Shown: positions 1-25,673 of the stretch, one piece after another
Layout of the letters: each line of letters starts with the position of its first letter
Position numbering within the stretch: the first letter of the stretch is position 1
Source: Amorphochlora amoebiformis
Taxonomy: Eukaryota; Cercozoa; Chlorarachniophyceae
Assembly: GCA_054601695.1 (NCBI GenBank)
Contig: BAAHQB010000052.1
Location: forward strand, 744,001-808,000
Direction: 5' to 3'
DNA length: 64,000 nt
Made by a program: the position numbers and the translations under genes
Notes under the pieces: model-generated
What the model was told of the DNA's origin: nothing
Databases searched by the model: none
The model's input: the letters and a program-made list of their open reading frames with translations, nothing else

Positions 1-165
1 ACAAATGTACACAGAAGTTTGTATTTTATTATATATATATATATATATATACACATATATATATATATATATAATATTATATATGCACACATGCAGCGAG
101 GTTCAGAATAAACATTACATTGAATGTACATACATACATATATACAAATGTACACAGAAGTTTGT

Positions 166-211
<46 letters not shown>

Positions 212-342
212 CTATATATGCACACATGCAGCGAGGTTCAGAATAAACATTACATTCGTATAATACATATATATATGGATGAGTGAAAATTAGGCGTTCG
301 ACAACTGATTATGGATCAGGTTGTAATGTCTGTATGTTTTAG
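1..342. repeat. Tandem duplication with (TA)n tracts at the left edge
   Basis: Positions 1-120 and about 147-256 are two copies of one segment. Each starts with ACAAATGTACACAGAAGTTT, passes through a (TA)n tract, and ends in a shared stretch containing GCACACATGCAGCGAGGTTC. The (TA)n tract differs in length between copies. Positions 257-342 are non-repetitive and precede the exon at 343; they are probably the end of an intron. No coding signal was seen before 343. Confidence 0.7.
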
Positions 343-533
343 AAAAACAAGAAAACTTTCCATTGCATTACTTCTCCATCATTGAGAGAAGAGAGATGCA
401 CCTAGCTGATCTAGTAACATATGTGACAATCCTCTCAGAATCGTTCCTTAAATTTGGAGGAGACTTTGGACAACGAAAGGTTACCGCTGTCAACTCTGAG
501 CAAAATGAAACCACAAGTGCCGAGGCAGATTGA
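343..533 (+). CDS. 3' terminal exon of an unrecognised gene (partial)
   Basis: A GTTTTAG acceptor at 336-342 opens a frame of 62 complete codons ending in TGA at 531-533. The residues include ENFPLHYFSIIERREMHLAD, then a stretch with LVTYVTILSESFLKFGGDFG, and a polar end rich in Asn, Glu and Ser (SEQNETTSAEAD). Composition and codon use are ordinary, unlike the flanking repeats. The 5' part would lie left of the window. I do not recognise the family. An opposite-strand frame over the same bases (368-643) is weaker because it lacks a convincing splice or start context. Confidence 0.5.
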
Positions 534-1824
534 TACCGATATTTTTCCTTCCCCGAACCTGAAATGTGAAGCAAGACCCGAAGTTTAGTATTCGTAAAGC
601 GTACAGTGCATGTCCCAATCATCAGTGTATTCAACAATATCATTAAAATTTATATGCATATGTGTATATATCATGGTATATATATATATATATAAATATA
701 TATGTATATATATATAAATATATATGTATATATATATATATATGTATGTATATATATATATATATATATACTAGATATATGATATATTTAGTTAGAGTAC
801 ACCACGTACGTATATATCATGATACCATACCTAGATCTACCAGATCTAGTGTCACTGGGAAAATCACATTCATGTCTTCTAGATAAATGGTACGTTAGTA
901 TACGACTGAATACCAGAAGTCTGATGTAAATACCAGAAGTCTAGTGTGTGATTGCGCACATGTCTAGCATGTACTAGATGTATCAAAATATACGCGTACG
1001 CATACGCACACGCACACGCATGCCTAGACGCGTACGCATGACGGCTAGCTACTGTACGTACGTTTTCAGTCTAAATGTACGTACGTACGTATGTCATGGT
1101 GTTCTAGGTGTTAGTTGAAGTACGTACTACTAGACTAGTAGACTAGTAAGTAGTAGTATACAAATGTGTAAATCTCGTATCTAGTACGTACGTACATGTA
1201 TACGTATACCGTATCACCCCACCGTGACGCTGAGATAGGTCTAGTCTAGCTGACTTGACTCTGACGTAATGATATCTATATCTAGTACTATGGTATATCT
1301 GATACTATCTAGACTATCTAGGCTGTATGTACAGATATATATCTAGACATATTAGTAAGCGTAGTATAGTGTAGTAGATCTACTAGATATACGGCACGTA
1401 CTCTAGTAGATTCTAGAGATTGAATACCGGGTAGAACGGCTAGAACGGGCTAACCACAAGAACTAGTACTAGTACTAGTAGTAGTAGAACACCAACAAGA
1501 GACTGCTCGTTCCGGTCCGGCTACTAGAGCTACAGAGCTACTAGAGCTAGTCCGTCTAGCTTATATATAATATTCTAGAGCTAGTCTAGAGGCTGGATAT
1601 TAACTGCAAATGCGTAGCTCTTAACTTCGTCTAAATCATATCTAGCATATCTTGTTAAATTTAAATCTCTTCACCACAGCTCAGTATTAAATTTATCTCC
1701 CACGCTCAAGCTTAAGGTGACCCGGGAAACCAAGCCATGTTGCTAGGCAAGATACACTAGAAATAGTTTAACCTCTCTAAATACCAACTGAACACCAATG
1801 GAGCCGCTACTCTAAATGACCTTT
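534..1824. other. Intergenic region with a TA tract and a CTAG/GTAC-rich island
   Basis: Positions 534-660 are plain intergenic sequence and 660-790 are (TA)n. From about 790 to 1640 the sequence is strikingly rich in short palindromic words (CTAG, GTAC, ACTAGT, TACGTA), for example GTACGTACGTACGTATG near 1078-1093 and CTAGTACTAGTACTAGTAG near 1461-1485. It has no open frame of useful length. Positions 1640-1824 are ordinary sequence downstream of the PH-FYVE gene. The region lies between the ends of a + gene and a - gene, so it is a 3'-3' intergenic spacer. Confidence 0.6.
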
Positions 1825-6680
<4,856 letters not shown>

Positions 6681-7323
6681 GTTCTATCCAAAGCATGTAA
6701 ACTGCATGTCATATTGTGAACACGAACGAATCAGTACTTCCAGGAGTGTTTGGATTTATCCTACCTTGCTGGGTTGCTTCAGTTCTTTATCGAGCCACTT
6801 CATGAGGTCCCCCTAATCGCGATATCACTGAGTGAGTTTTCCGGCAGGAAAACCAGCCTTCTAACCCTTGGTCAGGAAAAGTTGAAATTCGTTCGTTACC
6901 GCTTCAAGCATGTGCCCCGTCAAGCTTTCAGCACTGTCACCCTCCCCCTTCTGGAAAGGTCGAAGTCAGTCACCACACGGCAGCAATAGATAGCAAACTT
7001 TCGTTATTTCCGACTGGAGGGCAATCCCGAGCCCAAAATGACCGAAAATTCTCGATATAAAATCAGCACCTTCTTTGGCTCATTTATTGGTTTTTTAACC
7101 TTTCCTCCCTCCGCAAGGCTATCCACCAACCACTTCTCGAGCGGGTCCGACATATATTATATCAGCGACAAACCGCCGGCATCAGACGAAATATTCACGG
7201 ATAAGCCAAAAGTCGAATTAATTCGTCGGCATATTTCTTCCAGGGAATTTCGCCTAAGGCTATTCGAGATACCGCACACAATCAAATCCAGGCCACACGC
7301 ACGCTGCTGTCTAGACCTCTCCC
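6681..7323. promoter_or_regulatory. Divergent promoter region between PH-FYVE and the small hydrophobic gene
   Basis: This 643 bp region separates two divergent start codons (6680 on - and 7324 on +). It is free of long simple repeats, unlike nearly all other non-coding DNA here. It should hold both promoters and 5' leaders. I see no clear conserved promoter element; AT-rich words such as TATATTATAT at 7151-7160 could be TATA-like but are common in this genome. The short frames in it look incidental. Confidence 0.5.
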
Positions 7324-13741
<6,418 letters not shown>

Positions 13742-13982
13742 GTAATTTGCGCCAATCACTAGATACAATTGCATTCACATTATAGGTATGTTTTAAAATA
13801 GTTTTTACTTTCCGGCATTAAATGTATACTTGAAACGCACATTTTTTCGTCATATGGCAGTGAACGTTATGTTGTAGAGGATGACTATAAACTGGGCTCT
13901 GCGTGTGAGTCTAGTGAGTGGTGTGTGTTCACATGTGTGAACTAGATAATTATAACTATAAAATATCATGACTAGTATGATG

Positions 13983-14014
<32 letters not shown>

Positions 14015-14502
14015 TAGATATATACATATACACACATATACATATATATATGTGTGTATGTGTATATACACTAGATATACTAGTATCTAAAATCGTAGGA
14101 AAGGATATATATATATATATATATGCCGAATTCAATGGAATTGGGTTGTGCATGTGATCATCTATTCGGATCATTATAATTAATTGGCGTAGACTGCCGC
14201 ACATGCTTAGACTAGTTAGATGAACGGTTTTACACCGATCGCGACACCCTAGAACGTCACTACCCGGAATATTTACACTTAAGCACGGACTCCGGATCCT
14301 CCGGCCGGCCCATGGAGCATAGCCTGAAAGTTATGCTTTTCAGTGACCTCTAATATTCCTTTTTTAAATATATTATAGGTACATATCTCAATATTTCACC
14401 TACATTTGTACATATACATGTAGATGTATTACACACACAAACGCACACACACATATATATATATATATTTTTATATAATATATATATATATATATACATA
14501 TA
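13742..14502. other. Convergent intergenic region
   Basis: This lies between the 3' ends of the + hydrophobic gene and the - threonine dehydratase. Positions 13742-13980 and 14120-14370 are non-repetitive but have no persuasive exon. Position 14258-14270 carries CACTACCCGGAAT, a word resembling the CCGGTACTACCCGG family seen elsewhere. The rest is (TA)n. Confidence 0.5.
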
Positions 14503-14737
14503 TTATATATTATGTATACCAACCTGGCTCTTCTCCATGAACTCCTTTCCAGCTTCATCACCGCTATCCATCATTAAGGTTGGATACCCCCCCTGAAATA
14601 TTTTTTCAAGTTGAGATGCACAGGTAAACGTGTACATCCATTAATTTACATATATATATATATATATATATAATATATATAATATATATATGTATATGTA
14701 TAAGCGTTAGACGTACTTCATACGTTATAGCACATAT

Positions 14738-14778
<41 letters not shown>

Positions 14779-14808
14779 TTTTACACGTATACATATGTAT
14801 GTATATAC

Positions 14809-14874
<66 letters not shown>

Positions 14875-15006
14875 GTATGTGTATGTACATATAAAATGTG
14901 AGTATGTGTCATATACATATGTTTTATTTATGTGTGACACACATTGTATTCATGTATATAAATGTTTGGATGCGTACATGTAAACATATATGTATGTGCA
15001 AATATC

Positions 15007-15042
<36 letters not shown>

Positions 15043-15471
15043 TCCGTGAATACACTCACATATGTAATATGTATGTACACATAAAATATACATCATGGAG
15101 AGCGGCGTGAACTCTCTGGCCATGTTTGCGGTCAGTCACTTCAACGATACACTTGATCTACTCGATACAAAAGTACATATGTATGTATGTATATATTTTA
15201 TTATATTTATACTACAACATAAATACATTAAAATAAATGAGCGTGGAGTGGAGCGGGAAAAATACGTAATATTGTACACATATATCTAAATAGATATAAA
15301 ATTATACATTACAGGTATTTATATAGACCTGGACGTTGTAGACGTTGGACTGCAACCACGCTCTTTCGTGGAAGATTTCCTTGATAGAGGCCCCAGTGTC
15401 TGCGAGAATCTTGGTCACACCTGGATATATACATTATGTATATATAATATACATATATATATATATATGTG

Positions 15472-15510
<39 letters not shown>

Positions 15511-16248
15511 ATAGTAAATATATATATATATATATACAAGAATATAATATATATATATAGATATGTATATATATATATATATAATATCTATACATAAATC
15601 GTTAATGGGACGATATTAACAACACGGGAGGATGTGTGGGAAACATTGGTAAGCTATATGTATTTTACAACGTTTCTTATATCTCTTCATATATATATGT
15701 GTAATATGTATGTATATGTTCATGTAGGCTTGTAGACGAAATGTATGCATGTAGTAGATGTAGAAACATAGCCATAGCTAGTGAGATCTAGCTGGTGAGA
15801 TAGCTGGAAACCACAGAAATTGCTAGAGATCATCTTATCCGGTATTACCCAGTACCACCCTTATCCAGCAGCAAGGGTTTGGGTCTATATGACAGGGGGT
15901 GACGTCACGCCATGTCAGGCTCTGGATTCCACGTCACGCCCTGTCACGCTCTGGATTCCCATAAGATTCTAGTACGATGTGCGCACATACCCACTTTGCT
16001 GCAACCAAGTAAATCAATAATCCAACTGGCATAATCCAAGTGGCATACCATACCGCTGTGCCAACACAATATATATTTATATACATATTTTATATAATAC
16101 ATTTCACAGTCTATTCGTTTAACATGTAAAATTCTTACATACATGTATATAACAAATATATTCATGTGTAGTATATATGTATGTATGTGTATACATATGC
16201 AATACATTCAAATATACACTTACACATATATGTACAATGATATATATT

Positions 16249-16283
<35 letters not shown>

Positions 16284-16429
16284 GTGTGTGTGTGTAAATA
16301 TACATCACCTGCAATTCCTCCAGGGCGGTCGGTGACAGTGGAGACGAAACGCAATAATCTTCCATCTGCAGCGAGACCGCGCTCGATCACACGCCCCAAA
16401 ACCGTGATGTCTACGTATGATTACATATG

Positions 16430-16467
<38 letters not shown>

Positions 16468-16681
16468 TATTCAAGTATATAATATATATATATATGCAGT
16501 ATACATATATACATTTTGTGTATAATATATATATATATATATGTATATAATGCATATTTTGTATATATTTGTTTGTATGCAATATAAATAAATATATATA
16601 CATAAATATATATATATATATATGTATATATATTTATTTATGTTTCATACAAACAAATATGTGCAACTACATATGTATATA

Positions 16682-16716
<35 letters not shown>

Positions 16717-16743
16717 GTATACATTACATTTGTGTATAATATA

Positions 16744-16782
<39 letters not shown>

Positions 16783-16832
16783 CATATGTAGTTGTATATA
16801 TTTGCTTGTATGCGTATATGTACACGGATATG

Positions 16833-16863
<31 letters not shown>

Positions 16864-17360
16864 TGAGAGCGTCAAGAATAACTTCCTTTAACCTGAGAGC
16901 AAACATGTACGTAACACATAAATAAGAGTAAATAAATATTATATATATATATATTCATATTATATATATTTATATATATATATATATATATATATAATAT
17001 GTATATATATCAATGCCTACATCTACTTTAATGTATGGGTTTCACCTACAAACCTACATGAATATATACACACATATATATTAAAAAGATCAAAAATATC
17101 ACAAAGTACATAGATCTCACCAATGTTTCCCCCACAGAGCGGCAAAACTACTTTTTTGCCTTGAAGTTCTGGACACTCGCCCTGCAGAAGGGCTGCAAGA
17201 CCGGTGGCTCCTCCTCCCTCTACAACGCACTTCTCCACCTAATATACAGTATATGTATATGTGGATCTCTTAGCAACTTTGCAGTGTAATATGTTTATGT
17301 TATATACACAAAAACGCTGCAATTTTATTTGTATATATATATATGTATCTATATAAATAT

Positions 17361-17412
<52 letters not shown>

Positions 17413-17800
17413 TATGTATGTATATGTCGATATATGTATATATACCTAATATATATATGTATTTATATATATATATATAAATACATATATATATATATAT
17501 ATATATGTATATGTATACACACCCAATGAGTTGGATGCATATAATTATGCATATAACATATGCATATTATAGATATATATTTATACATATATGCATACAT
17601 ACACAAATGTATCTATACAACTATATCTACACAATAATACATGTTCATAGTGTAACTAAATGTATTAAATTGAACCTCCGTGAGGCGAAGAACGGCAAGG
17701 GCGATACTCTGCTCATCAACAGTAATCATCTGAATCAATATTATATATATAAGTATATATCTATATAAATAAATATATATATATATATGTATATTATATG

Positions 17801-17840
<40 letters not shown>

Positions 17841-17893
17841 GTATACATACACAAATGTGTGTATACGTATAAATATTGAATACACACACATAT

Positions 17894-17925
<32 letters not shown>

Positions 17926-18110
17926 GTGTGTGTATATAATGTGTGTATATGTATGTATATAAATATGTTTATTATGTATTACATATATTTACACACCCAT
18001 GTAGGTAGCTTTAATGTACATCCTTTCCATAAATGTACACATGTACACATACACATCTGTATGCATATAAATTATATATATATATATATATATATGTGTA
18101 TTTAACACCC

Positions 18111-18148
<38 letters not shown>

Positions 18149-18183
18149 TATTACATATATACATATGTATTTGCGTATGTATG

Positions 18184-18223
<40 letters not shown>

Positions 18224-18758
18224 AGTGTGTTTGTATTATTTTATGTGTATTTGATGCTTCGTTTTCCAACAGCAATGATCTGTCTGGGGACACAAACTTC
18301 ATTCAGATGTGTTAGGGCGAGTAAATTCAAAAATGCGGGACTGACAGCACCTTATCAACTCGATTCTTCGCCGTGGCGAACGCGTTCTCACCCACTCGAG
18401 GGACCTATTTGGTGGGAAAGGATTCGCAGCTTAACACCATTGATGTTGTCCTTGAGTTGTCTCCATCTCCCCCCTCTCTTTTTTCTTAAATCTCTCTTAT
18501 TCTCTCAAATTTCGTTCTCACTCTTTTCTCTCTATTTCCTCTCTATTTTCTCTCTTTCTCTCTCATTTCTATGTTCTCTCTTTTTCCTATTTCATTGCTT
18601 CAGTTTTGCCTATGTTTGCTTTTCTTTGTTAGTTCGTGGTAATTTCTCATTTGTAGTTGTATGTATACATATTTACGCAAATAAATTCCATATTTCTCCA
18701 TATGTTTTACATATCTACACATATATACATACATGTATATATATATATATATATATTT

Positions 18759-18794
<36 letters not shown>

Positions 18795-19522
18795 CTATAC
18801 AACATATATTAAATAAATGTATGTACCGCGAGGCCATCAGCAAGTGTGGCACCTGCTGTGGAGTCAACCACCTGATGTTAATGCATTTCAGTTAAAGCAC
18901 GATGTTTAATACGTGATGTGTTTCACATATATAAAATATATGTACATTTACAATACATGTTTACATATACATGTATATGTATATATATATATATATATCC
19001 ATCCATATACATAATTAGAATAGCATATTTAAATATATTATATGTATATATATATATAAAATATATATACGTACATATATATACATATATATGTATGTAT
19101 ATATACATTTGTATATGGTATGTATAATAATGATAACAACAACAATAATAAATAACATTTGCTTAGAAAGATTTGTTTAAATGTTTATATATGGCAACAT
19201 ATGTGTATTTCAGTAGACAAATGAGTACACACCTTTCCAGCAGCTAGCGACTCCGTATAAGAAGCACAGAGCTTGGGCTCGACGCCAATAACTTGCACGT
19301 CTGGCTTTAGGGCCTTCATTACCACTGCAATCTAATGTTTATATATATATATATGTATATATATATGTGTGTATATATAAATAATATATATGTGTGTATA
19401 CACACCAGGTATATAGATAGATATATATAAATGTGAACATATTATTCTAAATATGTGCAAATATGAAAAAACTATAAATATACACACATACACAAACACA
19501 CATATATATACACATATACACT

Positions 19523-19572
<50 letters not shown>

Positions 19573-22288
19573 CGTGTGCACAAGCATATAAAATTATATA
19601 TATGCATATTATATTTGTATACATATATAAATAAATATGTATATGTAGGTGTATGCATGTATGATATCATTGTATTATTATGGAAGTAATATATGCCACA
19701 TATGGAACACGTACATTGTATGTGACGTAGTATACAGGATATTTCATGTAATACAGAATATAAATATTCCAATGTAGAAGACTAGTTACTAGTCTAATAA
19801 AGAGATAGAATCAGTAGAAGGTAGGTCTTACCCCAGCGATTAGACCGGCGCCTCCCACAGGAACCACAATCGCATCCATGTCAGGAACCTTGTCAAAAAA
19901 CAACTTACATTGAGAAATGCGTGCGATACGTATGTGACACGTGTATGGTGACACATGTGTGTGTGTGTGTGACACGTGTGTATACTTAGCATGTGCGCCT
20001 GTGACAAATGTGCGTGACAGATGTGTGATGTGTGCATGAGACACGTGTGGACCGTTACCTGCTCCATAGCCTCCCAGCCAACTGTTCCCGCGCCAGCAAT
20101 GATATGTGGGTGGTCATACCCTGATTCGAGTGTATGACAAATTTATATACATGTGTATATACTTATGTCATGTGTATAATAATATATATATATATATTAA
20201 TTTGAATCATGTTTACATTTATTTTAGTATCAGATATATGTTACATGTAATCTATGTACAAAAATTTATTTCTGTTTTTATACAGATTTACAAATCGCAT
20301 GTTGATCGCGCTCATTTACCGTTGATATACGTTAGCCCCTCCTTCTCGACCAGCGTCTCAGCGTAACCCTAGAAGTGTTACATATATATAAATATATACA
20401 ATATATATATATATATATATGTATCTACCTTTTGAAGAAAATGAAATCCACGGGTCAGAGATGCACCTCTCGCTTCTCTCCTTCCCCTCTCTTGCTCTCT
20501 CTTTCTTTCTCACGCAATTTTCTCACAACTCTTCCCATCTTTTGCTACATACATGTCAACGTGACAGAGTTTCTAGTTGAATCCATGGAAATACGCAAGT
20601 GTATGTATGTCATGATATATATTTATAAGTACATTTATCCTATGTATTTGGAACGTATATAAAAATATATATCAACATAAATGTAAATGCAAATGTATGT
20701 TTACTTCCCGACCTTCGACTCAACGATGTGGGCCCCGTTGATGATGACATTCGCTCCGTAATCACGGCAGTTCATTACTTTGGTCATGGGCGCAACCTGG
20801 GATTACAGGGGGATGTTTAATATGTATTCTAACGCATATTACTATGGATAGATGTACATGTAAGGTTAATATTATAGATGTAATACACACATACATACAT
20901 ATTACATATTGATTTCTACATGTAGATATCTGTATTGTATTGCATTTCCATGTATATTTATAAATATAACGCACACTCCAATCTATTCTTATATCTACTC
21001 TAAATGGATGTATGTAGGTGTTCACTCACGCATACATTATTCTAGATACCACAACATATATTACTACACCCCTACCCACCGTTGGCATAACCACTGTCAC
21101 CGGGATTCCCATCCGCTTCCCGTGCCGGGCTAGTGCGAGGGCATGGTTTCCTAACACAAAATAAGCTCGACGTCGCAGGCAAATGAGTGAGTTGTGAATG
21201 TAAATACCGGCACTAGCGGCGATAACACCACGTTTTTTCTGCTCTGAGGAGAAGAGATGAAGGGCGTTGCAAGCTCCACGTTCCTGGAAGTTGAGCTTGA
21301 TGTGAAAACCAATATGCAAGAAATATTATACATGTATATATATATATATATATATACACATATATATATGTAATATATTTCTACATATTTATATTAATAA
21401 TACATTACTTTTTTTTCTATGTTATGTGTATACTAAAGGTGATGTGTAGAGATAACCCCACTCCGGAACGGCAGCCCAGGCAACTAAATCGAGTATTTGC
21501 ACACCTTAAAGGATCCAGACTCGTGCTGGAACTCCTTCTTCATGTACAGCTCCATTCCTAGTGCCTAAGTTTCAGTGTGTAAGTTTCAAAAACTTTGCAC
21601 CTCTTAGTGCTAACACACAGGTGGAAGAAAATATATGGGGCGGTATTCTTTAAGTTTCAATTATTGCTCATGGCCACAACTACCTTGCTCATATGATGCG
21701 AATAAGAGCAAGAGGTCCTCAGAATATCGCCACGAATGCCTGAGAATATCAATTCTCAAGGGATGTTCATGATCGAGAGGCCAACTCACGGTGATATGCC
21801 CCAGCGACTTCGTCGAAAGTAATCTCAGTTCCCTCAGGGGAAGGAGCAGAGCTGAGACGATACGCGCCCGCACACATCACCATGTAAAAAAGGACCATTT
21901 TAGATATCCGGCATGTAGATTCAGGTCTGACAAATCAATAGTGTTTTCGAATTTATTTACCTTTTCGGTGCCTCTGGCTTAGCTGCCTTTGTTTCAGCCT
22001 TCAAATTAGTCGCCGGGTTGGACCCTGAACCACGTGTCGTGTATCAGTAACAGCGTGACTATGCCTATTTCGGTCCCGGTAGTAAATGTTCTTGAGTTGT
22101 GTAAGACTCATAGAAAAATACAACCATGGAGGTCGACAGGATGTTGAAGTGGAAGCAGGAAGCCATTGAGTAACTCGTTCGGAAAGATCATATATACCCT
22201 TCCACATCAACCACATGCATGTGTGTATACCCGAGTGCGCCGCACGTTGAAATCGTCGCAGGACCGTTTTCATGCGTCTAAACATCAT
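14503..22288 (-). CDS. Threonine dehydratase (threonine ammonia-lyase) with C-terminal ACT domain, probable mitochondrial form
   Basis: A PLP enzyme that deaminates threonine to 2-oxobutanoate. Exons: 22288-22231, 22024-21961, 21851-21790, 21739-21684, 21564-21505, 21283-21208, 21150-21080, 20796-20713, 20368-20320, 20120-20059, 19888-19832, 19331-19233, 18871-18827, 18404-18351, 17729-17676, 17238-17121, 16410-16309, 15420-15329, 15157-15092 and 14592-14503. Every phase agrees, giving 472 residues. The N-terminus ([20 protein letters not shown]) is Arg-rich and free of acids, like a mitochondrial presequence. The PLP lysine is in SGSFKERGA near residue 100; [10 protein letters not shown] and GGAGLIAG are the substrate and phosphate-binding loops, the latter normally GGGGL. 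The ACT domain ([20 protein letters not shown], then FHERAW) begins near residue 365 and usually binds amino-acid effectors. The last few residues after FMEKSQ are read through to TAA and could instead be spliced on. Confidence 0.95.
14593..21504. repeat. Introns of threonine dehydratase: TA/TG tracts and a few unique islands
   Basis: Most introns here are (TA)n with TATG variants. Exceptions are: 15590-16060, which is largely non-repetitive and includes a direct repeat at 15899-15960; 18405-18826, which includes a CT-rich patch at 18465-18600; 19905-20050, rich in TGTGACACGTGTG-like words with CACGTG palindromes; and 20455-20560, partly CT-rich. None has a supported exon on either strand. 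Confidence 0.7.
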
Positions 22289-22708
22289 TCTGATCTTTTA
22301 CTGGGCTGGAAATCGATAATTGGCTTCGGAATGCCCCTCCTAGTTGTCACTGTGGAGAGCGACAGGCAGACTCTTTGGTTTGTAGGGGGGGATTTTCTGC
22401 CTGGCCGGTAGTAACGGGAATATCCGATAGTACCGGTATGCCGGTAATAGGGAGTCATTAAGGTGTGGAAAGTCATCGGAGACCCTTTGGAGATCGTGTG
22501 GAGACTTCATCTTTTGTCCCTCAGATCGCAACCCCTTTCTTCAGCTTCCCGCGCGGACGTACATTCCGAAAGCCCTATCCCCAATCCAACGGAATCCACC
22601 CTTCCTATAGCTCAGACCAAAAGTATTCACCAAAAACCTTCATGCAATGATATATACCTGTCACCTTCTTGTGCATAGGTCCTAGTCTGCCCGACAGAAA
22701 CATAACTC
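22289..22708. promoter_or_regulatory. Divergent promoter region between threonine dehydratase and THEP1
   Basis: 420 bp separate the two start codons. The region is GC-balanced and repeat-free. A stretch near 22430-22500 carries CGGTATGCCGGTA and GGAGACCCTTTGGAGATCG, words that resemble dispersed elements near 54940-55040 and 62470-62690. No canonical core promoter motif is evident. Confidence 0.5.
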
Positions 22709-23040
22709 ATGGGCGATGGTGCGCCACGAACCCTCTCGAGACGGACCTTCGTTACAGGGCAGCCTGGATCAGGGAAGACGACTTTGGTTATGGCCATCGT
22801 TCAGGTATGGGATTGGGTCCACATGTCGGTGGCGTCGACGACGTTGATGGCTACGTCGAAAGGCTACGTGTAGGCTGGGGTTGGTGGATGTTGGAGGGAA
22901 TTATAATGTGTGTTTTTTTTGGGTTTGGTAGGCTCTGATGGAGCAAGGGGTTCGGTGTAAGGGGTTCTACACTGAGGAGTGTCGGGAGGTATTCTATGTA
23001 TAAAATATTTTTTAGATATATTTATATACATGTATACATC

Positions 23041-23081
<41 letters not shown>

Positions 23082-23103
23082 TATTATATATACATATATA
23101 TAT

Positions 23104-23173
<70 letters not shown>

Positions 23174-24044
23174 GTATATATAGATACGTATATTGAAATT
23201 TATATACACACATGTATACACATATATGTTTCTATAATATCTCCATGTACATATACACTCATTATGTGTTTCAAATATGCGTTTCAAACATGCCTGTGTG
23301 TCTGTATGTGTATGTATGTATGTATATATTATATATGTATGTATGTATATATTATATACATACATACATATATATATATACATTATATAATATTATGTAT
23401 ACAAATATAATGTATATATATATATGTATATGTTATATAATATTATGTATACATATATTTATGTGTGTGTGTGTATGTTATATAATATTATACATACATA
23501 CATGTGTGTGTGTGTGTATATATGTATAGATATATAATGTGTATGTATGTATGTATGCCTGCAATGTAAATTGCGAATGTTTCGTTGTCAGGCAGGTATG
23601 AGAGTTGGGTTTGATGTCGTGACGATACCAGAAGGTGTGCGAGCTCCATTAGCGCGTAAGAAGGGACCTACGCACTGGCCGAAGGTGAGTGCAGATAAAG
23701 TTAGGATAAGTATATGTGTAAACAAATATGTGTGTATGTGTATGTATGTATATGTATGTTTGTAAATATGTAATGTGTATGTGTATGTGTATGTACGAAA
23801 TAAATATGCATACGTTAGTATTATGTGTACGTATACATTTACATATGTATATATATGTATGTGTGTGTATATGTATATATTATGTACACGTAAATATATA
23901 TTTATACCGACACATATATATATGTATGTGCCTATGTATATGTATATATATGTATATATATGTATATGTATATTTATGTGTGTGTGTGTAATATGTGCAT
24001 ATGTGTATGTGTATGTATGTGTGTATATGTATATATGTATATTT

Positions 24045-24081
<37 letters not shown>

Positions 24082-24264
24082 CTAGATATGTGTGTGTATA
24101 TGTATATATATGTACACTTATGTATGTATATATACATACATATGTGTATATACATATATATAATCACATGTGTATGTGTGTATGTCACACGTGCTTTTGT
24201 ACACATACACATACATATAATGCTACATCCAAATATATATGTATGATATCTAAATATTTACGTA

Positions 24265-24316
<52 letters not shown>

Positions 24317-25072
24317 GTTGGCAGTTACTCTGTTGACGTGGTATCGTTTGAAAGGGTGGGAATCCCTTCTCTTCTTATCTCACCTAATGGTATGCACTAT
24401 ATATATATATATATATATATTTATATGTATATATATATATATATATATAATATTATATATATTTATATACATATATATATATATATATATTATGCTAATA
24501 CATATTATGCATGTGTATTTTTTTAATACATGTATTATGTATGTACTGTAAAATATATGCAGATTTTTGTATAAATATATGCAAATACGTTTATATTTCT
24601 ATATGTATTTATGTGTGTGTGTATATGTATGTGTATGTATATGTATGTTGATATGTATCATTGCTATGTATTTGTCATTCAAATAATACATACAAATAGA
24701 AAATGTCGATGTAGTAATATGCGATGAAATCGGGCGTATGGAGCTAAAGTCACCCAAATTCATCCAAGGTCAGATCCATCATATATTTATACATATTCAG
24801 AGATATATTATATATAAACATAGATATCAATCTAGATATGTATATAATTATATATAAATGAATATAATACATAAAAATAACATATACAAGGAAAAGAATC
24901 GAGATCGATGGCGAGATTGGAGATCTGTTAGGGTTAGGGTTAGGGTTAGGGGTAGGGTTAGGTTAGGGTTAGGGTTGGGGTTACGGTTAGGGTTAGGGTC
25001 ATCAGGAATATATATATATATATATATACACATACATATATATATATATATTCATAGATATCCACATATACG

Positions 25073-25104
<32 letters not shown>

Positions 25105-25327
25105 CCATATATACGTATATTATATGTATCATATGTACGCATACATATACTCATACATATATTTTAAATAATAATTTGAAAAAAGCTATTCGCGACCTAC
25201 TGAGACGAAAGAATGTGTATATATTCGGTGCTATCACTGCTCCGCGCTACGGCCATCGAGTACCCTTCTGCGATGAGGTGTACTACGTATATTGCTATGG
25301 TTATATGAATATGTTACATATGTATAT

Positions 25328-25363
<36 letters not shown>

Positions 25364-25641
25364 GCGTGTGTGTGTTTTCGTGCATGTACACACATTTATA
25401 TGTATATATAAGATATATATATATATATATATATTATATATACATATATAATATATATACATAAATATAAATTCGTTTGTATATTATATATATATATATA
25501 TATATATAGGATTCAGATATATACATCTATATATATATATAAATATATATATATATGTGTAAATATGTTATACACATAGGTATCAAGTATGAAAGAAGTC
25601 GAAGTTCATAACATCAAAAAGTCAAATCGTGACCATGTAAA

Positions 25642-25673
<32 letters not shown>

